Notes: a model not told the origin generated them from the sequence alone. Shown: positions 43,443-53,275, numbered from the stretch's first letter. The stretch is 64,000 nt of DNA from Flammeovirgaceae bacterium UBA5585 (GCA_002425185.1 DILT01000018.1:15099-79098), one strand, 5' to 3'. Program-made: numbers and translations.

Positions 43443-44483
43443 ATGCAAACGTACTTTCAGCGTAACCGGATATTTGTACTGCACCTGCTCTTTTGGTGCG
43501 TGTATCTGTCATTTAATATTTATTCGGCCAGTTTTTATTCGCAAGTGCGCGGGTATGACTGGAGCCGCGGACTTCTGTTTACGGGCATCCAATTTGTATT
43601 TACGTTTGCCATCGCCTACCTGAATTATTTCGTGTTTTTGCCACGCTTTTTAAGTCATAAAAAAATCTGGCGATACCTGCTTGAGTTCATCATCCCCTTT
43701 GCTTTGCTGGTGATGCTACGCGTTTATGTGCAACGCATATTGATGGAGGGATCGCCCCGTGCCGAGTTTTTCAGTTCGCACATGTACATCATCCAGGTGG
43801 CGGCTATCGCTTTGTTCATCACCATATTTGTGAGCATGCTAAGGTTTGCGGCCGATTGGTTTGAGTTGGAGGCCCGAAAGAAGGAAGTTGAAAACGAAAA
43901 GCTTTATGCTGAACTGACCTTCTTACGAGCCCAAATCAACCCGCACTTCCTGTTTAATACACTAAACAATCTCTATTACCTGGCGTACTCCAAATCAGAC
44001 AATACTACCGAAGTTATTTCCAAACTTTCGCAAATGATGCGGTATATGATTTACGAATCGAATCATGAAAAGGTATTGCTCAGTAAGGAGATCGAATACA
44101 TGCAGAATTACATTAGCCTGGAGCAGTTGCGGCTCAACAATCAGGTGCCCATAAAATTTAACATTGAGGGGGAAACTGAAAACATCATGGTTGCTCCACT
44201 CATTTTTATTACCTTTCTGGAGAACGCCTTTAAACATGGTGTGAACAATAAAAGCACCGGGGCATGGGTAAATATTTCAATTGCGATGAAGGGAAAGCAC
44301 TGTCGGTACACGGTTGAAAACAGCAAAGCTCCTGCTTCTGCAGATTCAAAGGAGGGCAAGTCGGGGATAGGGCTTCAGAATGTAGCGCGGAGGTTAGAAT
44401 TAAGTTACCCCGGTCAGTATCAGTTAAAAACTGATGATGAACCCGATCGTTATTCCGTACAACTGGATATTACACTTTCGTGA
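43443..44483 (+). CDS. LytS/YehU-family sensor histidine kinase
   Basis: A 346-residue membrane kinase. Four helices in the N-terminal half (about 10-28, 46-66, 78-96, 115-135), a coiled coil, and the His_kinase domain with His168 in RAQINPHFLFNTLNNLYYLA. The ATPase part shows PLIFITFLENAFKHGVNN and GIGLQNVARRLELSYPG. This family transfers phosphate to LytTR regulators; the partner overlaps it by 4 bases at 44480. The signal is unknown and there is no extracellular sensor domain. Confidence 0.92.
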   Translation: MQTYFQRNRIFVLHLLFWCVYLSFNIYSASFYSQVRGYDWSRGLLFTGIQFVFTFAIAYLNYFVFLPRFLSHKKIWRYLLEFIIPFALLVMLRVYVQRILMEGSPRAEFFSSHMYIIQVAAIALFITIFVSMLRFAADWFELEARKKEVENEKLYAELTFLRAQINPHFLFNTLNNLYYLAYSKSDNTTEVISKLSQMMRYMIYESNHEKVLLSKEIEYMQNYISLEQLRLNNQVPIKFNIEGETENIMVAPLIFITFLENAFKHGVNNKSTGAWVNISIAMKGKHCRYTVENSKAPASADSKEGKSGIGLQNVARRLELSYPGQYQLKTDDEPDRYSVQLDITLS

Positions 44484-45208
44484 ACCTCACGTGTTTAATT
44501 GTAGAAGATGAACCACTGGCCCGTAACCTGTTGGTGGATTATGTGAAGAAGGTTCCCTCTCTGCACCTGGTGGAGGCTTGCTCCAACGCCATGGATGCTA
44601 TGGAGCTACTGCGCCAGCAACCGGTGGATTTGCTTTTTCTCGACATTCAAATGCCGGAGATTACCGGAATTACATTTCTAAAAATTTTGCAGAAGCGTCC
44701 GTTGGTAATTTTTACTACCGCCTATTCACAATATGCCCTTGAGGGATACGAACTTGATGTGGTAGACTACCTGCTTAAGCCCATAACACTCGAACGCTTT
44801 TTAAAGGCAGTGGACAAGGCCGTTCAGCGTCATTACCTGGAAAATAAGCCGAGTGTGCCACTAATAACACAGCCCGGTTCTGAAAAACCCGATTTTGTTT
44901 TTGTGAAAGATGGGACCAAAATGGTAAAAGTGCGTTTGGATGATATACTGTATGTAGAGGGCATGAAAGACTATGTGACCATTCACACCCGCGACAAGAA
45001 GATTACCACACTACAACGCATGAAGGTTCTGGAAGAACAATTGCCTCCTGACAAATTTATCCGGGTTCATCACTCCTTTATTATTGCGTTGAATGCCATT
45101 GATGCGGTGCACCGGAGTGATGTGCAAATCGGGCAGGCGATGATACCGGTAAGCGACAGTTATAAAAAGGCTTTCCGGGATTTTATTGACAAGAACCAGA
45201 TGCAGTAA
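44480..45208 (+). CDS. LytTR-family response regulator
   Basis: A 242-residue regulator starting with GTG (overlapping the kinase TGA). Receiver domain with Asp55 (LLFLDIQMPEITG), Thr in VIFTTAY and Lys in YLLKPI; LytTR DNA-binding domain from about residue 135 (DDILYVEGMKDYVTIHT, FIRVHHSFIIALNAID). It should bind direct repeats in target promoters. The divergent receptor gene is the best candidate target in the window. Confidence 0.93.
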   Translation: MNLTCLIVEDEPLARNLLVDYVKKVPSLHLVEACSNAMDAMELLRQQPVDLLFLDIQMPEITGITFLKILQKRPLVIFTTAYSQYALEGYELDVVDYLLKPITLERFLKAVDKAVQRHYLENKPSVPLITQPGSEKPDFVFVKDGTKMVKVRLDDILYVEGMKDYVTIHTRDKKITTLQRMKVLEEQLPPDKFIRVHHSFIIALNAIDAVHRSDVQIGQAMIPVSDSYKKAFRDFIDKNQMQ

Positions 45209-45222
45209 CCCGCTGGCATTTT

Positions 45223-45253
45223 TTTGCAACCTTCGCATTTTAAAATATATTTG
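45223..45253 (+). promoter_or_regulatory. Bacteroidota-type promoter of tRNA-Ala
   Basis: A -33 box TTTG (45223-45226), 19-nt spacer, then -7 box TATATTTG (45246-45253), matching the TTTG / TAnnTTTG consensus exactly. The tRNA begins 15 bases after the -7 box. Confidence 0.75.
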
Positions 45254-45266
45254 CGTCCTGTATTTA

Positions 45267-45341
<75 letters not shown>

Positions 45342-45359
45342 CAACATTTCTGATTAGGT

Positions 45360-45397
45360 AAAGCCATTTTCGATTAAACTTGTGAAAAATGGGCTTT
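45360..45397 (+). terminator. Possible terminator after tRNA-Ala
   Basis: AAAGCCATTTT (45360-45370) pairs with AAAAATGGGCTTT (45385-45397) with a bulge; the hairpin ends in TTTAAA rather than a clear U-tract. Confidence 0.45.
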
Positions 45398-45515
45398 AAA
45401 TGGCTTCTCAAGTCATGGTAAAGTGGTTGCTCGACCCTATGTACCTCCATTCGTTTTTTCCGGGATATGGTGAAACTTCTGGTTTCAGTACTATCCCAAA
45501 CGAAGCTAAGCCGGC

Positions 45516-46190
45516 CTATAAATTTTCAATTGAAAGAATATTGTTTTTGATAGCGTATTTAACCAGTTCGGCTGAGTTTCGTAAACCAAGTTTTTCCAGA
45601 ATATGAGTTTTGTGAGTCTCAACTGTTTTTATGCTGATAAAAAGCATCTCGGCTATTTCTTTATTGGTTTTGCCTGCGGCTACTAATCCCAGAACTTCGT
45701 ATTCACGTTTTGTTAGTTCATTCGGAAGTTTTATTGCTGAGCTCTTTAGTTTTTCGTGCGTATAGAAATCTTCAAATACAAGCTTCATAATGGCATCATT
45801 AAAAAACCTGCCTCCACTGTGCACGGTTGTAATGGCGTTTAGTAATGTAGGTGCGTCAACGTCCTTTGGTAAATACCCATCTACCCCCGATTTAATGCCA
45901 TTGGAAACATACTCCTTACTTACCTCCATGGTAACTAGTATAACTTTAATTTCAGGTTCAAACTCTTTTATCCATCGTGTGGCTTCAATGCCTGTCATAC
46001 CCGACATAATAATATCCATAAGGATAACATCAGGTTTGTTTTGTCTTACTTCGTTAATCGACTCTTCAGCGGATGAAACTGATCCTATTATTTCTATGGT
46101 GTCGTTTTTTTCGATCATTGCCTTAATGCCTTCGCGAATAAGTGTATGATCGTCAACAATTAATACTTTAATTTTAACAACTTGTGACAT
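45516..46190 (-). CDS. NarL/FixJ-family response regulator
   Basis: A 224-residue regulator: receiver with Asp59 (VILMDIIMSGMTG), then a LuxR-type helix-turn-helix (LTKREYEVLGLVAAGKTNKE, VETHKTHILEKLGLRNSAEL). It is the last gene of the signalling block and overlaps the upstream PAS kinase by 17 bases, so that kinase is its most likely partner. The target genes are unknown. Confidence 0.93.
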   Translation of the reverse strand: MSQVVKIKVLIVDDHTLIREGIKAMIEKNDTIEIIGSVSSAEESINEVRQNKPDVILMDIIMSGMTGIEATRWIKEFEPEIKVILVTMEVSKEYVSNGIKSGVDGYLPKDVDAPTLLNAITTVHSGGRFFNDAIMKLVFEDFYTHEKLKSSAIKLPNELTKREYEVLGLVAAGKTNKEIAEMLFISIKTVETHKTHILEKLGLRNSAELVKYAIKNNILSIENL

Positions 46191-47697
46191 GGTATTTTGT
46201 GGTTATGTCCAGTGGTATGCTAACGGTAAAGGTGCTTCCTTCTCCAATACGGCTTTCGAACTGAAGCGTTCCGTGTAATAATTCAACGGCTTTCTTAACA
46301 ATGGATAGGCCAAGACCGGTGCCTTGAATTGAATTTGCATTACTGCCTCGCAAAAAGGGTTCAAATACCTTGTCCCTTTCATCCGGTGATATGCCTATGC
46401 CATGGTCAATAATGACAAAAACCAGTTGGTTACCCAGGGTTTGAACGATAAACCTTATTGTTTCCTTTCCGGGTGAGAATTTTATAGCATTGGTCAATAT
46501 GTTGGTGAGGATGTTTCGTAACAACTTTTCGTCTGTATACAGGTTTGTTGGTAGTGTCCCAATTTCTAAGTTTATACGATGAGTATGTTTTGTACTCTGA
46601 CCTACTTCTTCCGCTACTTTTTGAATAAAGTCACGAATATTGAGGTTCGAGAGTATGAGTTGAATTTTACCAACTTCATTTTTATTATACGTAAGCACAT
46701 CATCGAGTAGGCGATTCATGTGTTGAATTTGCTTTTCGATCTTATTCAGTTTGACGGTAAGTTCATCAAGGCCAATTTTTCCCCCGATTTTTTTAAGGGC
46801 GCTGGTTTCGTACTCAATGTTGGATAGTGGAGTTCTGAATTCGTGTGATGCTATAGAAACAAAACGGCTTCTCATGTCAACAACATCTTTTTCTTTTTTT
46901 AAAGCCATCTTTAATTCCCGAGTTCGCTCATCAACAATTTTTTCTAATGACCTACGATAGTGTATTAATTCGGTAACATCTTGTCCAACCAACACAAAAC
47001 CAACAGTAGTACCGGCTGGCGAAGTTCGTAGGGTGCAGCTAAGAAGCAGGACAACGGATTTTCCGGTTTTTGTAATGATGGGCAGTTCAAAATTTCCAAC
47101 AGGATCACTCAGTACTTCGTGCGTGAGTATTGATTCAAACCCCTCTTTTTGGTGTTTTTCCAATACTACATCGGTAAAGCGTTTTGCGTAAACCTCCCTT
47201 TTTTCAAACCCCGTAATGCGGCTGCAATGTTCATTCCATGCTGTTATGTACCCTCGTGAATCAAGCCCAATAACGATAGCATGGGCCTTTTCAATCAAAT
47301 TGTTGGTATTAGCGGCTTGAGAAGCCAGTTTTCGTTCAAAAATTTTCTGGGCGGTTAAGTCGCGTACGAATATGTGTATAAATGTTAACTCTCCTTCGGT
47401 CACCACTGGCACATAGTTTATTTCCAGGTGGTACTTTGAGCCATTTTTGGAGACGTACTCAGCGAATGTTTTTTGTGGCCTTCTATGTTGCCGAATATTT
47501 TTAAAAATTGACTGTGTAATTTCTCTGCGGTGATTGGGTAGCAATTCTGTTATTGAAGTATCCAGTTGCAAAGTCTTTTCTAACAGGTCCTGACTATGCT
47601 CAAGGGCCACTTTGTTATACAGCAAAACAATGCCTTCGGGATTTGTTACAATAACGGCTTCGTCAATATTGTCTAATATGGAATTGATCAGGTCCAT
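46174..47697 (-). CDS. PAS-PAS sensor histidine kinase (soluble)
   Basis: A 507-residue kinase without membrane segments. Two PAS domains (about 1-120, MDLINSILDNIDEAVIVTNP; about 130-250, LDSRGYITAWNEHCSRITGF), a coiled linker, HisKA with His285 in VSIASHEFRTPLSN, and HATPase_c (LRNILTNILTNAIKFSPG, DHGIGISPDERDKVFEPF, GTGLGLSIVKKAVEL). A cytoplasmic signal or a relay from neighbouring receivers is likely. It overlaps both neighbours (17 bp with the NarL regulator, 10 bp with the REC-kinase). Confidence 0.93.
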   Translation of the reverse strand: MDLINSILDNIDEAVIVTNPEGIVLLYNKVALEHSQDLLEKTLQLDTSITELLPNHRREITQSIFKNIRQHRRPQKTFAEYVSKNGSKYHLEINYVPVVTEGELTFIHIFVRDLTAQKIFERKLASQAANTNNLIEKAHAIVIGLDSRGYITAWNEHCSRITGFEKREVYAKRFTDVVLEKHQKEGFESILTHEVLSDPVGNFELPIITKTGKSVVLLLSCTLRTSPAGTTVGFVLVGQDVTELIHYRRSLEKIVDERTRELKMALKKEKDVVDMRSRFVSIASHEFRTPLSNIEYETSALKKIGGKIGLDELTVKLNKIEKQIQHMNRLLDDVLTYNKNEVGKIQLILSNLNIRDFIQKVAEEVGQSTKHTHRINLEIGTLPTNLYTDEKLLRNILTNILTNAIKFSPGKETIRFIVQTLGNQLVFVIIDHGIGISPDERDKVFEPFLRGSNANSIQGTGLGLSIVKKAVELLHGTLQFESRIGEGSTFTVSIPLDITTKYHVTSC

Positions 47698-48818
47698 CCC
47701 AAATTGGCTGCGTTTGGAATTGAAACAAGAACATGTGTACCCTCACCTACAGTTGAGGTTATGGTTATCGTGCCGTCCAGGCGGGCTACTATTTCTTTTG
47801 TAATGTAGAGCCCCAATCCTGAGCCTTCACTTTTTTCGGTAGCTCTAAAAAACATGTTGTATATCTGCGGAAGATATTCATTTGCAATACCGATTCCGTT
47901 ATCAGTAACCGCAAGGGTTACAGTATTTATATCAATCTTTAACGTAACGGTTACGGTAGGAACATCCTTGGCGCAATCATAGTATTTAATAGCATTGGAG
48001 AGTAAATTCATCAGAATTACCTCTGCTCTGTACTTATCACCCAGCCATAGTGAATTTTCTTCTATAACTGTTTTTAGTTGAACAGCCTGGTAAGCTTCCA
48101 TATATTTGAGTTTCTCTAAAGTATCCTGTATTAATTGTTCAGCTGATATTTTCCCGACTGTAATAACTCCCCGCGAGTTACGTGAGTAATCCAGGATTTC
48201 CTTTAGTGTTTCATCTAATTTAAAAATGCTTCGCTCAATTAGATTGAAATAGCGCAACGATGTTTGGTGATCGGTAAGGCTCTCTAACCGGGCCAGGTTT
48301 ACCAAACCAAGCACGGATGTCAGGGGAGCTCGTAGGTTATGCGAAATACTGTAAACGAAGGAGTCAAGCTCTTTATTGATCTTTACTAACTCTTCATTTT
48401 GTTTTCGTATAGCTTCTTGTTGCCTTTGTTGTTTGATTTTATTTTTTCTGAAGGCAAGTGCTGTGTTTATGGCAACCGGTAACCTGGAAAGGTTTGATTT
48501 TAAGACATAATCATCTGCGCCTTGTTTGAGGCACATAACGGCAAACTCTTCAGATACGGATCCGGTGACCAAAATAAAGGGTCCATTGAAATTGTATTGG
48601 TTACAAACTTTAAGCGCTTCAATTGAATTGAAACTAGGCAAGGAGTGATCGGAAAGGACGATATCGGGCTTAAACTCCATTAATCCTTTCCTGAATTCCT
48701 CCTCTGTATCAATCCGTTTACTGGTAAATTGAAAATTTTCTTTCTTTAACGAACGTTCAATTAAACCGGCATCTTCTTCCAGGTCTTCAAGCAACAGTAT
48801 TTTCATTTCGTCTCTCAT
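47688..48818 (-). CDS. Receiver-histidine kinase hybrid (REC-HisKA-HATPase)
   Basis: A 376-residue protein with the receiver at the N terminus (Asp57 in IVLSDHSLPSF, Lys in YVLKSNL) and the kinase after it (His160 in YSISHNLRAPLTSVLG; ATPase LMNLLSNAIKYY, DNGIGIANEYLPQIYNMFFR, GSGLGLYITKEIVARLDG). The REC-first order suits a phosphorelay or a kinase switched by another kinase. No membrane segment. It starts 23 bases after the upstream receiver gene. Confidence 0.92.
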   Translation of the reverse strand: MRDEMKILLLEDLEEDAGLIERSLKKENFQFTSKRIDTEEEFRKGLMEFKPDIVLSDHSLPSFNSIEALKVCNQYNFNGPFILVTGSVSEEFAVMCLKQGADDYVLKSNLSRLPVAINTALAFRKNKIKQQRQQEAIRKQNEELVKINKELDSFVYSISHNLRAPLTSVLGLVNLARLESLTDHQTSLRYFNLIERSIFKLDETLKEILDYSRNSRGVITVGKISAEQLIQDTLEKLKYMEAYQAVQLKTVIEENSLWLGDKYRAEVILMNLLSNAIKYYDCAKDVPTVTVTLKIDINTVTLAVTDNGIGIANEYLPQIYNMFFRATEKSEGSGLGLYITKEIVARLDGTITITSTVGEGTHVLVSIPNAANLGWT

Positions 48819-48841
48819 GGCGGTTAATTTTATCTGACTTG

Positions 48842-49264
48842 TTAAACGTAATTAGGGGGTTGATTGAGCACCAACCAAAACATACCAACCTGTGTGATGG
48901 CAGTTACAAACTGATCAAAGTCAACAGGTTTTACGATGTAAGCATTTACACCGAGTTTGTAGGATTCTATGATGTCACGCTCTTGCTTTGATGAGGTTAA
49001 TACTACAATGGGAATGGCCTTTTTTTTACTATCGCTTTTCAGTTTTTTTATTACCTCGATCCCGTCTACTTTTGGCATTTTTAAATCCAGTAGTATCACC
49101 CGGGGTACACTATTGTCAGGATGGTAAAGGAAGTCAAGCGCTTGCTGGCCATCCGTTAAATGAAGCAGGTTATTGGCTAAACGGTTTTTTTTCAATGTGC
49201 GAATGGTCAGTTCGGCATCATTGGGATTATCCTCGACAAGTAATATTTCTACAACATTTTTCAT
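48842..49264 (-). CDS. Stand-alone receiver (Rcp1-type response regulator)
   Basis: A 140-residue single-domain regulator with acidic pocket EDN (11-13), Asp60 (VILLDLKMPKVDG), Thr/Ser in VVLTSSKQERD and Lys in YIVKPVDF. The long beta-alpha insert (LDFLYHPDNSVPR) is typical of Rcp1-like regulators that serve phytochrome-like kinases. It has no output domain, so it passes phosphate on or controls by binding. The CHASE3/PAS kinase 27 bases upstream is the likely donor. Confidence 0.93.
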   Translation of the reverse strand: MKNVVEILLVEDNPNDAELTIRTLKKNRLANNLLHLTDGQQALDFLYHPDNSVPRVILLDLKMPKVDGIEVIKKLKSDSKKKAIPIVVLTSSKQERDIIESYKLGVNAYIVKPVDFDQFVTAITQVGMFWLVLNQPPNYV

Positions 49265-49291
49265 GAGGTGTTGGTTTTTTTATATTTCTAT

Positions 49292-52123
49292 TCAGTTTTT
49301 TAGTGGAAGTGAAAAATAAAAGGTCGAGCCTTCAGTAAGAACAGCCTCTGCCCATACGCGCCCATAATGTTTCTGCACAATTTTTTTAACCAAGGCCAGT
49401 CCAACGCCTGTTCCTTCAAACTCATCTATTTTGTGCAGGCGTTGAAATACACCAAATAGTTTGTTGTAATACCGCATATCAAACCCAACTCCATTATCGC
49501 GTACGTAGAATATGACTTCTTTATTTTCCTGGTATGAACCAATCTCAATAATCGGATGAGGCTTTTTGGAGGAATACTTTAAAGCATTTCCGATCAGGTT
49601 GATCCAAACAAGTTCAATCATGCTGCTGTCAGCCGATACGGTGTGCAGTGGTTTAATGTCAACCTGTGCCCTTCGGTCGCCAAACTGCTCATGGAGAATT
49701 CGCTCGACCAGTATTTTCATGTTTACCAATGATGTGTTAAGTTCCTTCCTGCCCATGCGTGAAAAATTGAGCAGGTCATCGATAAGTAATCCCATTCTGG
49801 CGGTATTTCGAATTATAATGTTTGTCAGTCGCTCACCTTCAGGGCCTAGTTGAGAGGCGAAATCCTCCAAAAGAATCTTTGAATAGCCACCGATTGACCG
49901 GAGTGGAGCCCGCAAGTCATGAGAAACGGAGTAGGTAAAGGCATCTAATTCTTCATTCAGGTCTACTATTTCTTTGATTCTTCTTCTTTGCTCTGTGATA
50001 TCATGAGAGATACGTGATACGCCAACAATCTTTCCATGTTTATCTCTTACGGGTGATATGGTTAAGCTAACATATAGCAATGTGCCGTCTTTCCTTACTC
50101 TTTCTGTTTCATATTGATGCGTTAATTCTCCTCTTAAAATTCTTTCTATAATTTTTTGATCCTCTTCTTTTCGATGATTAGTAAATAGGATGGAGATAGG
50201 CTTTCCGTGAACCTCGCTTGCGGGATACCCATAGAGTTTCTCTGCACCTTTATTCCAACTGTAGATTTCTCCGGATATCGATGTGCTGATGATGGCGTCC
50301 TCGCTGTGCTCAACAATGGCAGCCATCTCGCGCTCAAGTTTTTCAGCTAACCTGCGTTGGCTGATGTCGCGCATTATGCCACAGAAATAATGTTTTCCTT
50401 GTTTATAGGAAGCGCCAATGGATAATTCCAACGGAATGATTGTTCCATCCTTTCTTAAACCTTCCAGCTCGATAGTTTTGCCAATTATTTTAGTTTGTTG
50501 TGTTTTTTTAAACTGTTCAAGTCCGGCATGATGTTGGGCGCGAAGGGTTTCAGGCACGATATGCGTCAGGGATTTTCCGGTCATTTCTGCCTCGGTATAA
50601 CCAAAAATATTTTCAGCACCTTTGTTCCAATCCATTACGTAACCCGCCTCATCCACAATGATGATGGCATCGTGCGTTGATGTAAATACCGACCGGAACC
50701 GTTCGTCTTTTTCGCGCAATAGCTCCTCTATGTGTTTGCGTTGAGTTATATCACGAATGGCAGCGGCTACCAGCGTTTCATTAATATGATCGATTGGACT
50801 AAGGCTTATTTCTACCGGAAATTCTTCGCCATTTTTTTTTCGTGCAAATAAATCTAAGCCAGCTCCCATTGGCCTTGGGTGTGGATTACTGAAGTAATCG
50901 TTAACATAGGTTTTATGGTGGTGTAAACTTCGAACTGGAACCAATATATCAATGGGCTGCCCCAACAACTCATTTCGGGTATAACCAAAAAGTTTTTCAG
51001 TTTGCTTGTTAACAATTTGAATAATGCCCAACTGATCAACGATCACCAGTCCATCAGGCGTGGACTCCAGTATGTTACTGAATTTTCGCTCAGCCTGTTT
51101 TCGCTCCGTATCGTTAAATACCGAAGTTCTGCTCATGATAAATTCACCTTGTTCATTGAAGGTGGCAATAGAATTAACCATTACCGGAAATGTGGATCCG
51201 TCTTTCCGCTTAAACTCAAATTCAAGGTTATTTACAAAGCCTTTTTCTTTATAATTCGAAAAATCCTGATCAAACGATGTGATGAAAGCCTCACGACTTG
51301 TGTCTGAGAGCAAGTCCTCGTATTTCATTACGCCCACTACTTCCTGATAGGTATACCCCAACCAACTCAGTAGCGTTTCATTAATATTGGAGATAATTAT
51401 ATCGCGGTTAACGGATAGATATCCACATGGGGAGTAGTTATATAAATCTTTTACTTCGGTAATTCTTTCTTTAAGTTCGGCCTCAACGCGATTTCGGATT
51501 TTAAGCGTTTTAACTATTATCGTAAACAGATAGGTGATGAGGCCCAATACTATAATCACGAAACCCAACAATGAATATTGAAAATTACCGAGGCTGTTTT
51601 TCGTTATCGTGTTTTTGGTTGCAAATTCGTAGCGCTCATGGTTTTGTATAGCGTGAACCAGGTTGCGTATACTGTCTGTTATTTCTTTTCCGCGCCTGGT
51701 TAATACTAATTGGCGGGCTTCTTCTAAGCTGTTGTTTCGTGCTTGAATAATCAGGCGGGCCCAGGCTTTACATTTTTCAGTCAGGTTACGAAGGGTGTCT
51801 ATTCGGTGATGTTGTTGAGGTGAGTTTTTAGTTAATGAATCCAACGTATTGATTCGGCCGTAAATCTCCAGTTCCCCGCTAAAGAGGGGTTCAAGAAAAG
51901 TCGAATCCTGTGTTATTACATAGCCTCGTTGGCCAGTCTCCATATCGATAACCAATTTCAGCACCTGTTCGGAGTGTGTTAGTATGCGCAAACCTTGTGT
52001 GAGCAGGCGCGAGGTATTGATAATTTGTTGAAGATTGTAGAATGAATAAAGACCCAATGCAGCCACAACACTTAACGAAATGGCAATGATTATGGGTATC
52101 CTTCCTTCCACTGTGCGCAGCAT
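49292..52123 (-). CDS. CHASE3-PAS(x4) membrane sensor histidine kinase
   Basis: A 943-residue kinase. Two membrane helices (about 8-30 and 183-205) enclose a periplasmic CHASE3-like helical domain (METGQRGYVITQDSTFLEPL). Four PAS domains follow (about 225-340, 350-470, 475-600, 605-720; see ISNINETLLSWLGYTYQEVV, IVNKQTEKLFGYTRNELLGQ, VMDWNKGAENIFGYTEAEMT, IYSWNKGAEKLYGYPASEVH). HisKA His735 in SVSHDLRAPLRSIGG; phytochrome-like ATPase (LFGVFQRLHKIDEFEGTGVG). Four PAS modules suggest several inputs. Its stop lies 27 nt before the Rcp1-type receiver. Confidence 0.93.
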   Translation of the reverse strand: MLRTVEGRIPIIIAISLSVVAALGLYSFYNLQQIINTSRLLTQGLRILTHSEQVLKLVIDMETGQRGYVITQDSTFLEPLFSGELEIYGRINTLDSLTKNSPQQHHRIDTLRNLTEKCKAWARLIIQARNNSLEEARQLVLTRRGKEITDSIRNLVHAIQNHERYEFATKNTITKNSLGNFQYSLLGFVIIVLGLITYLFTIIVKTLKIRNRVEAELKERITEVKDLYNYSPCGYLSVNRDIIISNINETLLSWLGYTYQEVVGVMKYEDLLSDTSREAFITSFDQDFSNYKEKGFVNNLEFEFKRKDGSTFPVMVNSIATFNEQGEFIMSRTSVFNDTERKQAERKFSNILESTPDGLVIVDQLGIIQIVNKQTEKLFGYTRNELLGQPIDILVPVRSLHHHKTYVNDYFSNPHPRPMGAGLDLFARKKNGEEFPVEISLSPIDHINETLVAAAIRDITQRKHIEELLREKDERFRSVFTSTHDAIIIVDEAGYVMDWNKGAENIFGYTEAEMTGKSLTHIVPETLRAQHHAGLEQFKKTQQTKIIGKTIELEGLRKDGTIIPLELSIGASYKQGKHYFCGIMRDISQRRLAEKLEREMAAIVEHSEDAIISTSISGEIYSWNKGAEKLYGYPASEVHGKPISILFTNHRKEEDQKIIERILRGELTHQYETERVRKDGTLLYVSLTISPVRDKHGKIVGVSRISHDITEQRRRIKEIVDLNEELDAFTYSVSHDLRAPLRSIGGYSKILLEDFASQLGPEGERLTNIIIRNTARMGLLIDDLLNFSRMGRKELNTSLVNMKILVERILHEQFGDRRAQVDIKPLHTVSADSSMIELVWINLIGNALKYSSKKPHPIIEIGSYQENKEVIFYVRDNGVGFDMRYYNKLFGVFQRLHKIDEFEGTGVGLALVKKIVQKHYGRVWAEAVLTEGSTFYFSLPLKN

Positions 52124-52134
52124 AAGTACTATGA

Positions 52135-52536
52135 TTAGTTCGTAGTAATCAGTTTTTTCAGAACTGAAGGTATTTTTTCAAAGTCAACAGATTTGTCGAA
52201 GAAGAAATCGGCACCCAACTGAAGGCACCTTTTTCGATAGGGTGCCATGGAGAAGTTGGTAAGCATGATTATGGTTAGTTCCGGAAACATTTCTTTGGCT
52301 GTTTTTAGCAGACTAATTCCATTCTCGTCTGGATTTTTTTTGTCTAATTGAATGTCAACAATGGCGACATCTGGTTTTAGATCATCCATTAACCTAAGTG
52401 CATCAGGTAGAGTGCTGGCGTTGCCCAGAAAATCAACACCTTCTATATCGTTCATCAGTAGATGAATGCGCCTTACTAAATAAGGAGAATCATCAACAGT
52501 CATGACTTTAAAGCGTTTAGATAGTTGTTTTGCCAA
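52135..52536 (-). CDS. Stand-alone receiver (response regulator)
   Basis: A 133-residue single receiver. Asp61 (VAIVDIQLDKKNPDENG) is the phosphate acceptor, with acidic pair Asp15/Asp16 (TVDDSPYL) and Lys in FFFDKSVDF. A short KKNPDENG insertion follows the active Asp. No output domain. It lies 11 bases upstream of the CHASE3 kinase, on the same strand, so it is likely to exchange phosphate with one of the neighbouring kinases. Confidence 0.92.
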   Translation of the reverse strand: MAKQLSKRFKVMTVDDSPYLVRRIHLLMNDIEGVDFLGNASTLPDALRLMDDLKPDVAIVDIQLDKKNPDENGISLLKTAKEMFPELTIIMLTNFSMAPYRKRCLQLGADFFFDKSVDFEKIPSVLKKLITTN

Positions 52537-52630
52537 GTCAGATTACTTTAGTGCAAAGCAAGCATCATTTTTACTTGTAAAGTATAGCTTAGAATTTGAT
52601 ATGGTTGTAGTGGTTTGTACTACACAGGCA

Positions 52631-53275
52631 CTAGACTAAGCCGTTTTCGAGGGCATAGCGCATAAGTTCAGCATTATTTTGTAAGCTAAGCTTTCTAAGG
52701 ATCCTGGAACGATACGTACTTATTGTATTGATGTTCAGAAAAATTTCTTCAGCCACTTCCGAAACAGTTTTTCCGGAGGCCAGTAGTTGAAGAACCTGTA
52801 ACTCTCTGTCTGATAGAGCTGCATGCGTTGGAAGATGCTGCTGATCAGTAAGGTTTTCGGCAATTCTTTCGGCAAGCGATGCGGTTATGTATTTTTTCCC
52901 CAGCAGAATTCTATAAATGGCTTCAAACAATTCTTCCGTAGTTCTTTCTTTATTTAAGAATCCGGAGGCACCGGCCTTTAAAGCACGTATTGCATACTGT
53001 TCCTCCGGATGCATGCTTAACATCAAAACAGGTGTGTTTATTTGAAGCGATCGGATTTGCTTGAGTACATCAATACCATTTCGACCAGGCATTGATACAT
53101 CAAGCAATATAATGCTCCAGGCCGATTGCATGATTTGTTGCAACGCCTCCTGTCCGCTGCATGCTTCCTTGATTTCGGCCTGTGGGTATTGTTCTAACAG
53201 TAATTGAGCAATTCCCTTCCGCACAATTGTATGATCATCAACTAAAAGAATTCTCATGTTGTTTTGGGTAATCAT
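52631..53275 (-). CDS. NarL/FixJ-family response regulator
   Basis: A 214-residue regulator: receiver with Asp59 (IILLDVSMPGRNG) and a LuxR-type helix-turn-helix (LSDRELQVLQLLASGKTVSE, ISTYRSRILRKLSLQNNAEL). It overlaps the upstream NarX-type kinase by 4 bases (ATGA), a strong cognate-pair indication. A 94-nt gap to the next gene may contain an internal promoter. Confidence 0.94.
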   Translation of the reverse strand: MITQNNMRILLVDDHTIVRKGIAQLLLEQYPQAEIKEACSGQEALQQIMQSAWSIILLDVSMPGRNGIDVLKQIRSLQINTPVLMLSMHPEEQYAIRALKAGASGFLNKERTTEELFEAIYRILLGKKYITASLAERIAENLTDQQHLPTHAALSDRELQVLQLLASGKTVSEVAEEIFLNINTISTYRSRILRKLSLQNNAELMRYALENGLV

